A stretch of 64,000 nucleotides of DNA from G965279355 sp965279355 (GCA_965279355.1 OZ257155.1:62001-126000), one strand, 5' to 3'; positions 41,918 through 50,764 are shown, numbered from the stretch's first letter. Numbers and translations: made by a program. The notes: a model not told the origin generated them from the sequence alone.

Positions 41918-42901
41918 ATGATGACCTTAAAGCTGAAGACTCTTCTGTGTTCGGTCGCGGCGGCAGTCTTGATGCTGCCGCTGTCAGGTGAAGTTCGCGC
42001 ACAGGACCAGTATCCGTCGCGCAATATCACCATGGTCTGCGGCTTCGCGGCCGGCAGTGGGCTCGACATCATTGCGCGCTACTTCGCCGACCGCATGTCG
42101 AAAGTGATCGGCAAGCCGATTGTCGTCGAGAACAAGCCCGGTGCGAATAGCCTGATCGCAACTGAATACGTTACGAAACAGCGGCCGGATGGCTACACCA
42201 TCTACGCAACCGGCACCGGCGCGCTGGCGCCCATCGTCCATCTCTGGGAGAAGCCGCCGGTCAACGGTGTCACCGACATCGAGTACATCACCACGATCAA
42301 CCGGCAGACTTTCTTTATCGTCGTCGATGCGAAAAGTCCGCACAAGTCGGTGGCCGACCTCACCGCACATATGAAGGCGAAGAATGGCAAGGGCTCCTAC
42401 GGCACGACCGCAATCAACGGTGTGGTGCTCGGTGCGCTCTACAAGGATCTGGCGAAGATCGACATCACCGATGTCGCCTATCGCACGATGGAGCCGGCGG
42501 TGAACGATCTGCTGGACGGCCAGCTCGACGCGATCATGGCCGATCCGGTTGGCGCGCTGGCGCAGATCGAAGCCGGACGTCTGCGCGGCCTTGCGGTCGC
42601 ATCGGGACGGCGCCTGGACTCGCAACCGTCATATCCGACGATGAAGGAGCAGGGACTGGATATGGACCTGACGTCGTACCTGCTGTTCGCCGGGCCGAAG
42701 GGCATCCCGCGCCCGATCGTCGATCGGCTGCATGCCGTCATCAAGGAAGTCGTGATGACCGACGAGGTGAAAGCCTTCCTCAACAAGTTCGGCGGTGACC
42801 AGCTGATCATGTCGCCGGAGGAACTGCGGGGGCTCATGGAACGGGAACAGAAGCTCTGGGGCGACTACATCAAGCTCGCCAAAATCCCGAAAATGGGCTG
42901 A
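41918..42901 (+). CDS. TctC/Bug-family substrate-binding protein
   Basis: 327 aa. Signal peptide ends VRAQ|DQYP; Bug loop GFAAGSGLDIIARYFADRM; RPDGYTIYATGTGALAP; ends YIKLAKIPKMG. It belongs to the same subgroup as the gene at 55520 and the remnant at 57614, not to its two upstream neighbours. GTAGGGAGAAA precedes ATG 41918 (ATG 41921 also possible). A strong terminator follows. Confidence 0.93.
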   Translation: MMTLKLKTLLCSVAAAVLMLPLSGEVRAQDQYPSRNITMVCGFAAGSGLDIIARYFADRMSKVIGKPIVVENKPGANSLIATEYVTKQRPDGYTIYATGTGALAPIVHLWEKPPVNGVTDIEYITTINRQTFFIVVDAKSPHKSVADLTAHMKAKNGKGSYGTTAINGVVLGALYKDLAKIDITDVAYRTMEPAVNDLLDGQLDAIMADPVGALAQIEAGRLRGLAVASGRRLDSQPSYPTMKEQGLDMDLTSYLLFAGPKGIPRPIVDRLHAVIKEVVMTDEVKAFLNKFGGDQLIMSPEELRGLMEREQKLWGDYIKLAKIPKMG

Positions 42902-42926
42902 AGCCAACACTTCTGCTATAGTCAGG

Positions 42927-42959
42927 GGCGCCGCACGGTTTCGCGTGCGGCGCCTTTTT
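42927..42959 (+). terminator. Strong intrinsic terminator
   Basis: 11-bp stem GGCGCCGCACG (42927-42937) / CGTGCGGCGCC (42944-42954) followed by TTTTT. It ends the TctC cluster. Confidence 0.92.
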
Positions 42960-42974
42960 CTTGCAGGGCTGAAT

Positions 42975-43190
42975 ATGACTGACGACAACGACAAGCCGCA
43001 CGATCACCTGACCGAGGCAGAGCGCAAGAAGGCCGAGGCCGCCAAGCGGTTGGCTGAAGCCCTGCAGCGCAAGCAGCAGAACCGTCCCCAGGGCGGCGCG
43101 CATCAGCAGCAGGGCGGCGGTAAGCCGCCTTCGCCCGGCGGCGGCGGGCAAGCGCCAAAACTGTTCCGGCGCGGTCCGCGCGGCGGTTGA
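42975..43190 (+). CDS. Small charged, disordered protein
   Basis: 71 aa from ATG 42975 (AGGG upstream). A helical lysine/glutamate-rich half (LTEAERKKAEAAKRLAEALQ) is followed by a Gly/Pro/Gln-rich tail ending in KLFRRGPRGG. It is probably intrinsically disordered, possibly nucleic-acid binding. No family is recognised. Confidence 0.6.
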   Translation: MTDDNDKPHDHLTEAERKKAEAAKRLAEALQRKQQNRPQGGAHQQQGGGKPPSPGGGGQAPKLFRRGPRGG

Positions 43191-43212
43191 TTCCGCCGGC
43201 TTTTCCGGCGCT

Positions 43213-43293
43213 ACCTCCAAATTGCCGCGAAGTGCCTGGAGCGCTTCGCCCGCCTCGCAAGTTTGAGTCTTCAGTGCATCCACTGAAGGAGGT
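43213..43293 (+). promoter_or_regulatory. Leader that can hide the ribosome site of the 43298 gene
   Basis: The hairpin CTTCAGTG-CATC-CACTGAAG (43269-43288) has an 8-bp perfect stem whose 3' arm runs into the Shine-Dalgarno AAGGAGG (43286-43292). ACCTCC at 43213-43218 is fully complementary to GGAGGT at 43288-43293. Two alternative foldings could thus mask the ribosome site. Confidence 0.5.
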
Positions 43294-43297
43294 CGCC

Positions 43298-43690
43298 ATG
43301 TGCGACTACTCACTCGAGGCTTATCGGACCCAGCCGGCTGAAAAAGGCGAAAAGTACGTGCTGGATCGCTTCCCCAGCGGGTCGATGGGGTTTACAGCCC
43401 AAGCGGGCTGCGGCACGGCTGCCTGCATTCCCGCCGATACGCAGCTTGGGCTCGACGGCATCAATGACGCGGTCGGGCTGAGCTTCGGGCTTAAACCCAG
43501 CGAAGTCGTGACCATGACCCGGCTCGACGGGCATACCTATCGGGACGCAGTCCGTTTTTCGAACGGTCGCGAGCTTCTGCTGCAGTCGCTCAATCCTGGC
43601 GTGACGGCGACGGTTCTGGCCTTCGTTTCGGACATCGCGGGTGAACAGCTCGACACCGCAATGTCCGAGCGAGAACTGGTCGAGGTCTGA
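43298..43690 (+). CDS. Uncharacterised conserved-looking protein
   Basis: 130 aa from ATG 43298 with a strong AAGGAGG site 5 nt upstream. It begins MCDYSLEAYRTQPAEKGEKY and contains GSMGFTAQAGCGTAACIPADT, with three cysteines in the first 70 residues. No signal peptide, no known domain. The N-terminal motif resembles a hypothetical family I recall from alphaproteobacteria, function unknown. Expression may be controlled by the leader structure just upstream. Confidence 0.75.
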   Translation: MCDYSLEAYRTQPAEKGEKYVLDRFPSGSMGFTAQAGCGTAACIPADTQLGLDGINDAVGLSFGLKPSEVVTMTRLDGHTYRDAVRFSNGRELLLQSLNPGVTATVLAFVSDIAGEQLDTAMSERELVEV

Positions 43691-43738
43691 GGAAATCGCC
43701 TGCGCCGGCCGGCATGTCCCGGCCAGCGCGTCGGCGCA

Positions 43739-44878
43739 TTAACGCTCGCGCGTCGTTGCCAGTAAGGCGAGTGCCGCGAGGATAAAGGCGGCGGCGACAT
43801 AGCCGGAGCCGAGCGGCAGGTTGCGCGCGATGAGCTCGCCGCCGATCCACGCGCCGAGGGATTGGCCGATATAGAGCCATGATGTGTTGAGTGCGACGCT
43901 GGCACTCCCATAAGCCGGGGCGACCGCAACAAGCCGCGCCTGCATCATCGAGTTCGTTGCCGAAAGGCCGATGCCGATGAAGGCAACGCCAAGTCCCATG
44001 GCGCCGAGGGAGCCGGCACCGGCGGCCCAGACCGCCATTCCGATGAACATCACACCCATCGACAGCATCGATGTCGCGTATGGCCCCGTGCGTTTGACCA
44101 TTCGTGCCGCTAGCAGATTGCCGAGGACCCCGACCACGCCGAGGCAGGCAAAGAAGGCAGCCGCGGTCTCGGGGCCGGCGCCGGTCAGCCGACTCAGGAG
44201 CGGCCCGAAATAGGGCATGATCACATAGAGGCCGCTGACCCAGAGCAGGGTGACCAGGAGGAACTGGATGATCCGCCGGTTGCGAGCGATCTCGGCCCAG
44301 CTGCTCATTGAGAGCCGCTCCCCGCGCAGCCCCGACGGCAGTGCCGCGGCGGTCAGAATCCCGACCACCGCCGCCGCGATGGCTAGGACGCCATAGGTCA
44401 TGCGCCAGCCCAGATACGCGGCGATGACGGCAATGATCGGCAGACCGACAGCGATCGCCAGTGACCAGCCGACGAAGACGAACGAGATCCGGCTCGGCCG
44501 TTCGGCCTCCGGAACCATCATGGCAATCGTCGTCGCAGCCAGCGGTGTGAAAACCGCGGCGGCGGCCAGCAGCGCCAGCCGGGTAACCAGTAGGGCCGCA
44601 TAGTCTGGAGCGAAGGCGGACACCGCGTGACCGATCGCCAGCAGCGCCATCGTGACGCTCAGCAGGCGGCGGCGGTCCATGGTGCTGGTGGCCCAGGCCA
44701 TGACCGGCGAACCGATACACAGGACGACCGCGCCGAACGCGATCAGCAATCCGGCATCGCGGATGGACACATCGAGAGCCGTCGCCAGCAATTCGAGCAT
44801 CCCGGCCGGACTAAGGACGGTCACTCCGATGATGAAGTTGCCCAGGAGCAGGGCGTAGGAGGCGAAGCGGACGTTCAT
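43739..44878 (-). CDS. MFS transporter (drug/metabolite exporter type)
   Basis: 379-aa major facilitator with twelve predicted helices. The loop 2-3 motif MAWATSTMDRRRLL and the helix-5 motif GWSLAIAVGLPIIAVIAAYLG are typical of proton-driven exporters of the arabinose/drug-efflux group. The substrate is unknown. It stands alone, convergent with the gene at 43298 and divergent from DoxX. Confidence 0.9.
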   Translation of the reverse strand: MNVRFASYALLLGNFIIGVTVLSPAGMLELLATALDVSIRDAGLLIAFGAVVLCIGSPVMAWATSTMDRRRLLSVTMALLAIGHAVSAFAPDYAALLVTRLALLAAAAVFTPLAATTIAMMVPEAERPSRISFVFVGWSLAIAVGLPIIAVIAAYLGWRMTYGVLAIAAAVVGILTAAALPSGLRGERLSMSSWAEIARNRRIIQFLLVTLLWVSGLYVIMPYFGPLLSRLTGAGPETAAAFFACLGVVGVLGNLLAARMVKRTGPYATSMLSMGVMFIGMAVWAAGAGSLGAMGLGVAFIGIGLSATNSMMQARLVAVAPAYGSASVALNTSWLYIGQSLGAWIGGELIARNLPLGSGYVAAAFILAALALLATTRER

Positions 44879-44966
44879 GCTGGTGGCACGAATAGCACAA
44901 CCGTGAGGCCCTGCTTTCCACTATCTCTGCCGCCTCACTTGGCTATGATCGGCGGCGGGGGGAGCC

Positions 44967-45446
44967 ATGCTCGAGTCAGCCACACCGCTGGTTGTTCCGT
45001 CGCTGGGAGCGATCTATGCCGCGCTGGCGCCGGTTCTGGAAGTTGCGATGCGCGCGGCGGCGGGGCTGCTTCTGGTCCCGCACGGTCTACGCGCCTATTG
45101 CGGATTTTTCAAAGGGACGGGCCCCGCGGGCGGGACATTTGGCCAGATGGCGGAGTTTCTGCAGGTTGCTGGCTATCGGCCCGGCCGCTTCTGGGCCCTT
45201 GTCATCCTGCTGATCGAATTTGTTGGCGGACCGCTTCTGGCGCTCGGGTTGTTCACCCGGCCGGTCGCGCTGGTCGCGTTTGTCTTCATGGTCTATTCCG
45301 CGATCTTCCACTGGAAGATGGGACGGTGGTTCTGGAACCGGGAAGGGATCGAATATCCGCTTCTGTGGGCGGTGGTGCTGCTGTTCTTCGTGGTGAACGG
45401 CGGCGGTGCGTACTCGCTGGACCGAATGCTGGGGCTGGAGTTCTAG
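44967..45446 (+). CDS. DoxX-family membrane protein
   Basis: 159 aa, four membrane helices. DoxX marks are AMRAAAGLLLVPHGLRAYCGFFKG, FWALVILLIEFVGGPLLALGLF and GIEYPLLWAVVLLFFV. It is longer than the copy at 17698 by an N-terminal segment. Its role is unknown. It is convergent with the PAS protein, 7 bp between stops. Confidence 0.85.
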   Translation: MLESATPLVVPSLGAIYAALAPVLEVAMRAAAGLLLVPHGLRAYCGFFKGTGPAGGTFGQMAEFLQVAGYRPGRFWALVILLIEFVGGPLLALGLFTRPVALVAFVFMVYSAIFHWKMGRWFWNREGIEYPLLWAVVLLFFVVNGGGAYSLDRMLGLEF

Positions 45447-45453
45447 GCCTGGG

Positions 45454-46050
45454 TCAGAGCCGGCGCAGAATTGGTTCCGTTACGGGGGCCGCGCGGCTCA
45501 TGCGGGCCAGGCGCTCCACCACGCAGCAGGCGAAAATCATGTTGATGGTTTTTCCGTCGCGGGCCAGCGGCATCACCAGGCGATGGAGCAGCAGATGCTG
45601 CCGGTCGGGCGCGTACAGCTTGTCGACGACGAAGTAGGGCTGTCCTGTTTCGAGCAGCCCCGCCAGGCGTTCCATCATGACCTGATCGCCGGACTGGTTC
45701 TCGGGCCCGAAATACTGGCCGGTGAGGTCGCGGCCGGTGGCTTCGGTGATAGCGGTGCCGATCAGCCGGAGGCGGAATTTCGCCCCGGCCGGATCCGGCT
45801 CGACGTCGATGAGCATGACGTTGGGCAGGATCGTGCGCAGCTCGATCGGGTCGATATGCTGGCGGCCGGGAAGCATTCCGTCCGGTGCCTTCGAGAGCCA
45901 ATAGTCGAACGCGAACCGCAAGGTCGGATGGCTGGCACCCGGCGGCATTGTCTGACGCGCGGCGGTGAAGGCGTCGTCCATTAACGTTTTCTGGTCTAAC
46001 TGCTTGATCGGGTTGGCTTGGCCGAAATGGCGCGATTTTGCCCAATCCAC
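45454..46050 (-). CDS. PAS-domain protein
   Basis: About 198 aa with one PAS_5-type domain, an alphaproteobacterial sensor domain: RFAFDYWLSKAPDGMLPGRQHIDP, LPNVMLIDVEPDPAGAKFRLRLIGTAI, GRDLTGQYF. No output domain is attached, so it may signal by protein contact. GTG 46050 is used; ATG 45981 (MDDAFTAAR) is plausible and would shorten it by 23 residues. Confidence 0.82.
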   Translation of the reverse strand: MDWAKSRHFGQANPIKQLDQKTLMDDAFTAARQTMPPGASHPTLRFAFDYWLSKAPDGMLPGRQHIDPIELRTILPNVMLIDVEPDPAGAKFRLRLIGTAITEATGRDLTGQYFGPENQSGDQVMMERLAGLLETGQPYFVVDKLYAPDRQHLLLHRLVMPLARDGKTINMIFACCVVERLARMSRAAPVTEPILRRL

Positions 46051-46226
46051 TGAATGTTCCGGCTCCCTGATTACCGCGCCCGTCTTACGAATCCCTTAAC
46101 GCGCGTTAATCCATTGGTTGTACGCGAGGGAATAGGCCGGGGCGGTGGAACAGGCTAGATTCAGAGTCGCGTGCGCCAAGGGGCGGGGCCGGGGAATCAA
46201 CACACGGGCGCGCGGGACGGGACTTC

Positions 46227-47627
46227 ATGGCATACGACTTCGATTTTGTGGTCATCGGCTCCGGGCCGGCGGGCCAGCGGGCGGCCATCCAGGCGGCCAA
46301 GCTCGGCAAGAAAACCATGCTCATCGAGCGGCAGGCGGTGGTCGGCGGTGTCTGCATCAACACCGGCACCATCCCCTCGAAAACGCTGCGCGAGGCGGTG
46401 CTGCACCTGTCGGGCCATCGCGAGCGCGGCATCTACGGCGCGTCGTACACCGTGAAGCAGAACATCACGATGAGCGACCTGCTGTTCCGCACCGCGCATG
46501 TGATCCGCCACGAGATCGACGTGACGCTCCACCAGCTGCAGCGCAACCGGATCGAGGTCGTCACCGGCTCGGGCAAGTTCGTCGACAATCACACGGTTTC
46601 GGTCGAGGACGTGCCGGGCCGCGGGCAGCGGAATTTCAGCGTCGACAAGGTGGTGATCGCGGTCGGCACGCAGGCGACCCGCGACAAGAATATTCCCTTC
46701 GACGGGCAGAGCATCCTCATCAGCGACGATATTCTTGGTATGCAGACGCTGCCGCGCAGCCTGACCGTGATCGGCGCCGGCGTGATCGGCATCGAATACG
46801 CGACGATGTTCGCCACACTTGGCGTGCGGGTGACCCTGGTCGACAAGCGCGACCGCCTGCTGCCGTTCATCGACCGCGAGATCACCGACGCGCTCGCCTA
46901 TCAGATGCACCAGCATCGCGTGACCCTGCGTCTGGGCGAGGAAGTCAGCAAGCTTGAGCCGGTGAAGGACGACAAGGGCCAGCGCGTGCGCATCACGCTG
47001 GCCAGCGGCAAGCAGATCCTCACCGAGGCGGCGCTGTATTCGATCGGTCGCACCGGTGCCACGGACGGTCTCAATCTGGCCGGTGCCGGGGTGACGGCCG
47101 ATGAGCGCGGCCGGCTCAAGGTGAACGAGAATTTCCAGACCAGCCAGCCGAATATCTATGCCGTCGGCGACGTGATCGGCTTTCCCAGCCTCGCCTCGAC
47201 GTCGATGGAGCAGGGGCGTCTGGCGGCCTGTCACGCTTTCGACCAGCCCGCGAATTCCGTGCCGGCGCTCTTTCCCTACGGCATCTACACGATCCCGGAG
47301 ATCTCCACCGTCGGCAAGAACGAGGAAGAGCTGACCCAGGAAGGCGTGCCCTACGAGATCGGCAAGGCGAACTATCGCGAGATCGCGCGCGGCCAGATCA
47401 TCGGCGACAGCGCGGGCCTGCTGAAGCTGATCTTCAATCTGGAAACCCGCGAACTGCTGGGCGTGCACATCATCGGCGAGGGCGCCAGCGAGCTCATCCA
47501 TATCGGCCAGGCCGTGCTCGCGCACAAGGGCACGATCGACTACTTCGTGAACACGGTCTTCAACTATCCGACCCTGGCCGAATGCTACAAGACCGCCGCG
47601 TTCGACGGGATCAACCGGCTGGGGTGA
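46227..47627 (+). CDS. sthA: Soluble pyridine nucleotide transhydrogenase
   Basis: 466-aa FAD flavoprotein. The FAD site is GSGPAGQRAAIQAAKLG and the second Rossmann is IGAGVIGIEYATMFATLG. In the disulfide-reductase position it reads GGVCINTGTIPSKTLREAV: C43 is present but the second cysteine is Thr48, the hallmark of SthA. It balances NADH and NADPH in the cytoplasm. It follows a 176-bp non-coding region and is followed by a repeat element. Confidence 0.93.
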   Translation: MAYDFDFVVIGSGPAGQRAAIQAAKLGKKTMLIERQAVVGGVCINTGTIPSKTLREAVLHLSGHRERGIYGASYTVKQNITMSDLLFRTAHVIRHEIDVTLHQLQRNRIEVVTGSGKFVDNHTVSVEDVPGRGQRNFSVDKVVIAVGTQATRDKNIPFDGQSILISDDILGMQTLPRSLTVIGAGVIGIEYATMFATLGVRVTLVDKRDRLLPFIDREITDALAYQMHQHRVTLRLGEEVSKLEPVKDDKGQRVRITLASGKQILTEAALYSIGRTGATDGLNLAGAGVTADERGRLKVNENFQTSQPNIYAVGDVIGFPSLASTSMEQGRLAACHAFDQPANSVPALFPYGIYTIPEISTVGKNEEELTQEGVPYEIGKANYREIARGQIIGDSAGLLKLIFNLETRELLGVHIIGEGASELIHIGQAVLAHKGTIDYFVNTVFNYPTLAECYKTAAFDGINRLG

Positions 47628-47662
47628 GGGCAGCTACTCTCTCATCCCGGCTCCTTTCTATC

Positions 47663-47824
47663 TGTCATCCCAGCGAAAGCTGGGACCCAGATAACCCAAT
47701 CCCTACACAGTCCCCACGGAACGTCCTTGGGGCAGATACCCAACGGCTGGGTCCCAGCCCCATCTTTGTTCGCGCCCGTCGCGCGCCTTGAAGGCGCGCA
47801 ACGCAGCGCAAGTCTGGGATGACA
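47663..47824. repeat. Palindrome-ended repeat, divergent copy 1
   Basis: Starts TGTCATCCCAGCGAAAGCTG and ends CTGGGATGACA. The first two thirds align with the 112-bp element at 56684. The right end carries an extra GC-rich insert with its own stem (GCGCGCCTTGAAGGCGCGC), making it about 162 bp. Confidence 0.8.
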
Positions 47825-47908
47825 CCGTGGGTGGGATCACGGCTTTGGCTTGAATCGCCACACGCTGGAATGGTAGCAAGATGCTCTTGGCAACCCGGGG
47901 GCGTGTTC

Positions 47909-48493
47909 ATGTTTCGTCGTTTGACCAGGACTTTCCTGCTCTGTGTGATCGGTTTCGGTCTGTCGGCCTGCGTCAGCGACCGCATGGCGATGGTGACCGA
48001 GCCGCCTTTCGTCGCGGCGCCGCGCATCGATCAGGCGACGCTGGTGTTCCTGCGCTCGTCGTTCTTCGGCTCCGCCATCCAGTCATCCGTGTTCGATGTC
48101 ACGGAGGCGGGGAAAGAGCCGCAACTCGTCGGGATTGTCTCCTACGGCACCAAGATCGGCATCACCGTGCCGGCCGGCGAGCGCCGCTTCATGGTGGTGA
48201 GCGAGGCGGCCGATTTCATGGACGCGACCCTGCTGCCGGGCAAGACCTACTACACGCTGGTGACGCCGCGCATCGGCATGTGGGCGGCACGATTCTCCCT
48301 GCTGCCGGTGGATGCGGCCGCGCCCGAGCTTGTCGGCTATCTGAAAGAGACCAAATGGGTCGACAATACGCCGGCCTCGCTGGACTGGGCGCGCGCCAAC
48401 ATGCCCGACATCCGCTCCAAGCAGGAGAAGTATCTCGTCGATTGGCTGGCGAAGTCGGACCGGCCGATTCTGCCGACGACGTACGGGCGGTGA
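47909..48493 (+). CDS. DUF2846-like lipoprotein
   Basis: 194-aa lipoprotein. Signal peptide RTFLLCVIGFGL, lipobox LSAC (Cys20). The mature domain has FLRSSFFGSAIQSSVFDVTE, VSYGTKIGITVPAGERRFMV and LLPGKTYYTLVTPRIG, which matches the DUF2846 beta-sandwich type. It is anchored in the outer membrane or periplasm. ATG 47909 lies after the repeat; the open frame before it is repeat sequence. Confidence 0.8.
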   Translation: MFRRLTRTFLLCVIGFGLSACVSDRMAMVTEPPFVAAPRIDQATLVFLRSSFFGSAIQSSVFDVTEAGKEPQLVGIVSYGTKIGITVPAGERRFMVVSEAADFMDATLLPGKTYYTLVTPRIGMWAARFSLLPVDAAAPELVGYLKETKWVDNTPASLDWARANMPDIRSKQEKYLVDWLAKSDRPILPTTYGR

Positions 48494-48536
48494 GCGACCC
48501 GAGATCGTCGACACACACTGTCATCCAAAACATGAT

Positions 48537-48648
48537 TGTCATCCCAGCGAAAGCTGGGACCCAGCCGTTGGGTGGTCGTCACAGGGACGTTCCGGGGTGA
48601 CTGTGTAGAGAGCGGGTTACATGGGTCCCAGCTTTCGCTGGGATGACA
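48537..48648. repeat. 112-bp palindrome-ended repeat, copy 2
   Basis: Long terminal inverted repeats begin TGTCATCCCAGCGAAAGCTG. The reverse complement of the element at 56684-56795 has the same length and nearly the same internal sequence. A fragment of the end (CTGTCATCC) precedes it at about 48519. Confidence 0.9.
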
Positions 48649-48674
48649 ATGGAGGGGGTAGCTGCGTGGTCTGC

Positions 48675-48860
48675 TTAGTGCCGCAGCGCCGCCGGCGGCA
48701 GGGCCTGTAATTCTTCGAGAGCCGTAAGGATGCTCTGCCAGGTCGTGGCGGCTTCGGTGTTGCCGCGGATGCGGGACTGTTCGCCGCGCAGGGTGGCGAC
48801 CTCGGTTGCCTCGTCGCCGTACATTGTCAGGAGAAGCTGCGCCGCCGTGAATGTGTTCAT
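48675..48860 (-). CDS. Small paralogous protein, family member 1
   Basis: 61 aa from ATG 48860: MNTFTAAQLLLTMYGDEATE onward, then GNTEAATTWQSILTALEELQ. It shares layout with the genes at 48973 and 50431: an N-terminal helix, Y-G-D/K-E-A, a central Arg-rich helix and a C-terminal I-x2-L/V-x2-LQ helix. Predicted all-alpha cytoplasmic protein, function unknown. Confidence 0.7.
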   Translation of the reverse strand: MNTFTAAQLLLTMYGDEATEVATLRGEQSRIRGNTEAATTWQSILTALEELQALPPAALRH

Positions 48861-48972
48861 GGCGGCCAGTGTGCCGGGCGGAGATTGACCGCCGGTTAAC
48901 GGCGCCGGCGACTCACGGTGCACTCAGGCGACAGTCAGATCGGCCGCGGAAACAATCCGGGAGAGACGCCGT

Positions 48973-49158
48973 TCAGTGCGGCGCGGCGGTCCGGATCGGG
49001 ATCTGCAGCGACGTGATCGTCGCGATGATGTGCTTGTAGAATTCGAGACCGACGATGTCGCCGTGGTCGAGGAATTCCGCCGCGCGCCGGCTGGCCACCG
49101 CGCTGGCTTCCTTGCCGTATTCCACAATCAACATGTTGGCAGCTTCACGTACGTCCAT
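48973..49158 (-). CDS. Small paralogous protein, family member 2
   Basis: 61 aa from ATG 49158: MDVREAANMLIVEYGKEASA onward, then GDIVGLEFYKHIIATITSLQ. It is the same length as member 1, with YG at the same distance from the start. The much longer frame to 49404 has no family support upstream of this ATG. Confidence 0.7.
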   Translation of the reverse strand: MDVREAANMLIVEYGKEASAVASRRAAEFLDHGDIVGLEFYKHIIATITSLQIPIRTAAPH

Positions 49159-49535
49159 GGTTGGATCATCGCCCCCGGTGTATTTCCACGCGGTTAAGGA
49201 AACACGGGATCGAAAAATAATACAGATAGCGGTGGGTATTCGAATGCCGTCTGCATGAATAAAGGAAAAGCGTGGGAAAGAAGCCACAGTTTGAACAAGC
49301 AGATTAACGCGAAGGTTGTAGCGCGGCGGCCGATCCTGGACTTTGGCAATCGATAAAATTGCGCGGAATTTTAACGCGCACGACGGCACAGCGCATTGCC
49401 GCACACGCGAAAAACGTTGATTCGACGCGCTTCATTACCGCACGTCGCCCGCTTTTCCGGAACTATTGACGCGCGCATCCGCTGACTCCCCCTCGGGGAA
49501 ACATCCATCACGTCTGTTTTGAAAGGAGACTGCGA
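49159..49535. other. Intergenic region without visible gene
   Basis: 377 bp between divergent genes. AT-richer patches around 49205-49260 and 49350-49375 could hold promoters for the 49158 gene and the DUF4168 gene. Nothing more specific can be supported. Confidence 0.5.
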
Positions 49536-49967
49536 ATGCGCTTTCTTCGTCTTGCGATTCCCGTTGCCGCGATCGCGGTCGGCGTTCTGCCGATGGCCGC
49601 TGCGGTCCAAGCCCAGCAATCGGGTCCGCCGCCGGCTTCACGAGGTGTTCAGTCGGGGTCTCCGCAGATCACGCCGCCGCATGCGGCGGAGTCGCAGCTG
49701 AGCGAGACGGATGTGCAGGCCTTCGCCAGCGCCGCGACCGAGGTCCGGCAGCTCAACCAGAAATGGCTACCGCGCCTGCGCGCCGCGCAGCAGGACCAGG
49801 GGCCGGACGCCGCCCAGCAGGTGCGCGACGAGGCGATGGCGGAAATGGAACAGGCCGTCTCCAGCAAGGGCCTGAGCATCCAGCGCTACCACGAAATCTA
49901 CGAACTGGCGGAAGCCAATCCGGAGATCGAGCGCCGGGTGCAGGAGCGGATGGAGACGGTGCGGTAG
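49536..49967 (+). CDS. DUF4168-like exported protein
   Basis: 143 aa with a signal peptide (LRLAIPVAAIAVGVLPMAAAVQA|QQ). The mature part is helical: LSETDVQAFASAATEVRQLNQKW and QRYHEIYELAEANPEIERRVQ, the pattern of DUF4168. GAAAGGAG lies about 8 nt before ATG. It is a periplasmic protein of unknown role. Confidence 0.85.
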   Translation: MRFLRLAIPVAAIAVGVLPMAAAVQAQQSGPPPASRGVQSGSPQITPPHAAESQLSETDVQAFASAATEVRQLNQKWLPRLRAAQQDQGPDAAQQVRDEAMAEMEQAVSSKGLSIQRYHEIYELAEANPEIERRVQERMETVR

Positions 49968-50025
49968 GCGGCGAAATTACCTCGTCACAACGCTGGGCGA
50001 CCGCGAGTTTAGTTTTGGTTTTCAC

Positions 50026-50108
50026 TGTCATGCCCCGGCTTGACCGGGGCACCCATCTTCATGGGGCATACCAGCCGGATGGGCCCCCCGGTCAAGCCGG
50101 GGGGTGAC
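50026..50108. repeat. Palindromic repeat, second family
   Basis: Outer arms TGTCATGCCCCGGCTTGACC and the matching GGTCAAGCCGGGGGGTGAC surround a smaller inverted region (GGGGCACCCATC / GATGGGCCCC). Together with 50328 and 50765 it forms a second dispersed palindromic family. Confidence 0.75.
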
Positions 50109-50198
50109 GGAAAAAATTTCGGCGAGCGAATTAAAAAAGCCGGGTGCGTGCAGAAAAGTCCGCGAAGCTGTTTCTTCTTCGGAAGTCCCCCATCCTAA

Positions 50199-50220
50199 CC
50201 TTCCCCGCAAGCGGGGAAGG
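50199..50220. repeat. Short perfect palindrome
   Basis: CCTTCCCCGC-AA-GCGGGGAAGG, a 10-bp stem with a 2-nt loop, of the REP type. Confidence 0.7.
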
Positions 50221-50327
50221 AACAGGAGGCGAGGACGCGGCGGCGATCATCCACGCGCATGACGACGCGCGATTGGCGGCGGGCAGGCTTCAGATATCGG
50301 AGAGGAGAAACTGCCGTCTTCTTTTTT

Positions 50328-50400
50328 CATCACCCCGGACTTGATCCGGGGTCCACGGTGCCGCTGGAGAGATGGACCCCGCGTCAAGCGCGGGGTGACA
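50328..50400. repeat. Palindromic repeat, second family, short copy
   Basis: Arms CACCCCGGACTTGATCCGGGG and CCCCGCGTCAAGCGCGGGGTGACA resemble the ends of 50026-50108, each arm being a hairpin itself. Confidence 0.7.
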
Positions 50401-50430
50401 GCAGCGGACACAAGGAACGGAGGCGGGTGC

Positions 50431-50613
50431 TTAGTGCAGGGACCGGCGCTGGGCCTGGATCTGCTTCACTTCGGCCAGGACATCTTCCCAGGCCTCGACG
50501 CCGAGCGTGTCGCCCAGCATCTGGAAATTGATGAGATGACGCTCAGCCGCCACCGGCGCGATCTCGTCGCCGTAGAGGTTGAGCAGGAAATTCGCCATGC
50601 GCTTAGGACCCAT
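50431..50613 (-). CDS. Small paralogous protein, family member 3
   Basis: 60 aa: MGPKRMANFLLNLYGDEIAP onward, then GDTLGVEAWEDVLAEVKQIQ. ATG 50613 puts YGDE at the same distance from the start as in members 1 and 2, which decides for it over ATG 50598. It lies between two second-family repeats. Confidence 0.68.
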   Translation of the reverse strand: MGPKRMANFLLNLYGDEIAPVAAERHLINFQMLGDTLGVEAWEDVLAEVKQIQAQRRSLH

Positions 50614-50764
50614 GCAAAGAATTTTAGATGATTTGTCTTTAATAGTGGTTAACGCGGGCGGAGAATCTTGTGCAGGCGGATCAGGGCGATGGGTGTGGGA
50701 TGGAAGAGTGGGATTAACTTTTTCGGTGCTGATCGTTAGCGGGAGCGCGCCTCATCAAACTCAT

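Noticed and set aside
43298..43690. Longer start at 43187 for the gene at 43298
   Set aside because: The extra 37 residues are Pro/Arg-rich with no ribosome site, whereas ATG 43298 has a consensus AAGGAGG 5 nt upstream.
49459..49480. EcfG-like GGAAC before the DUF4168 gene
   Set aside because: No CGTT at 16-17 bp downstream.
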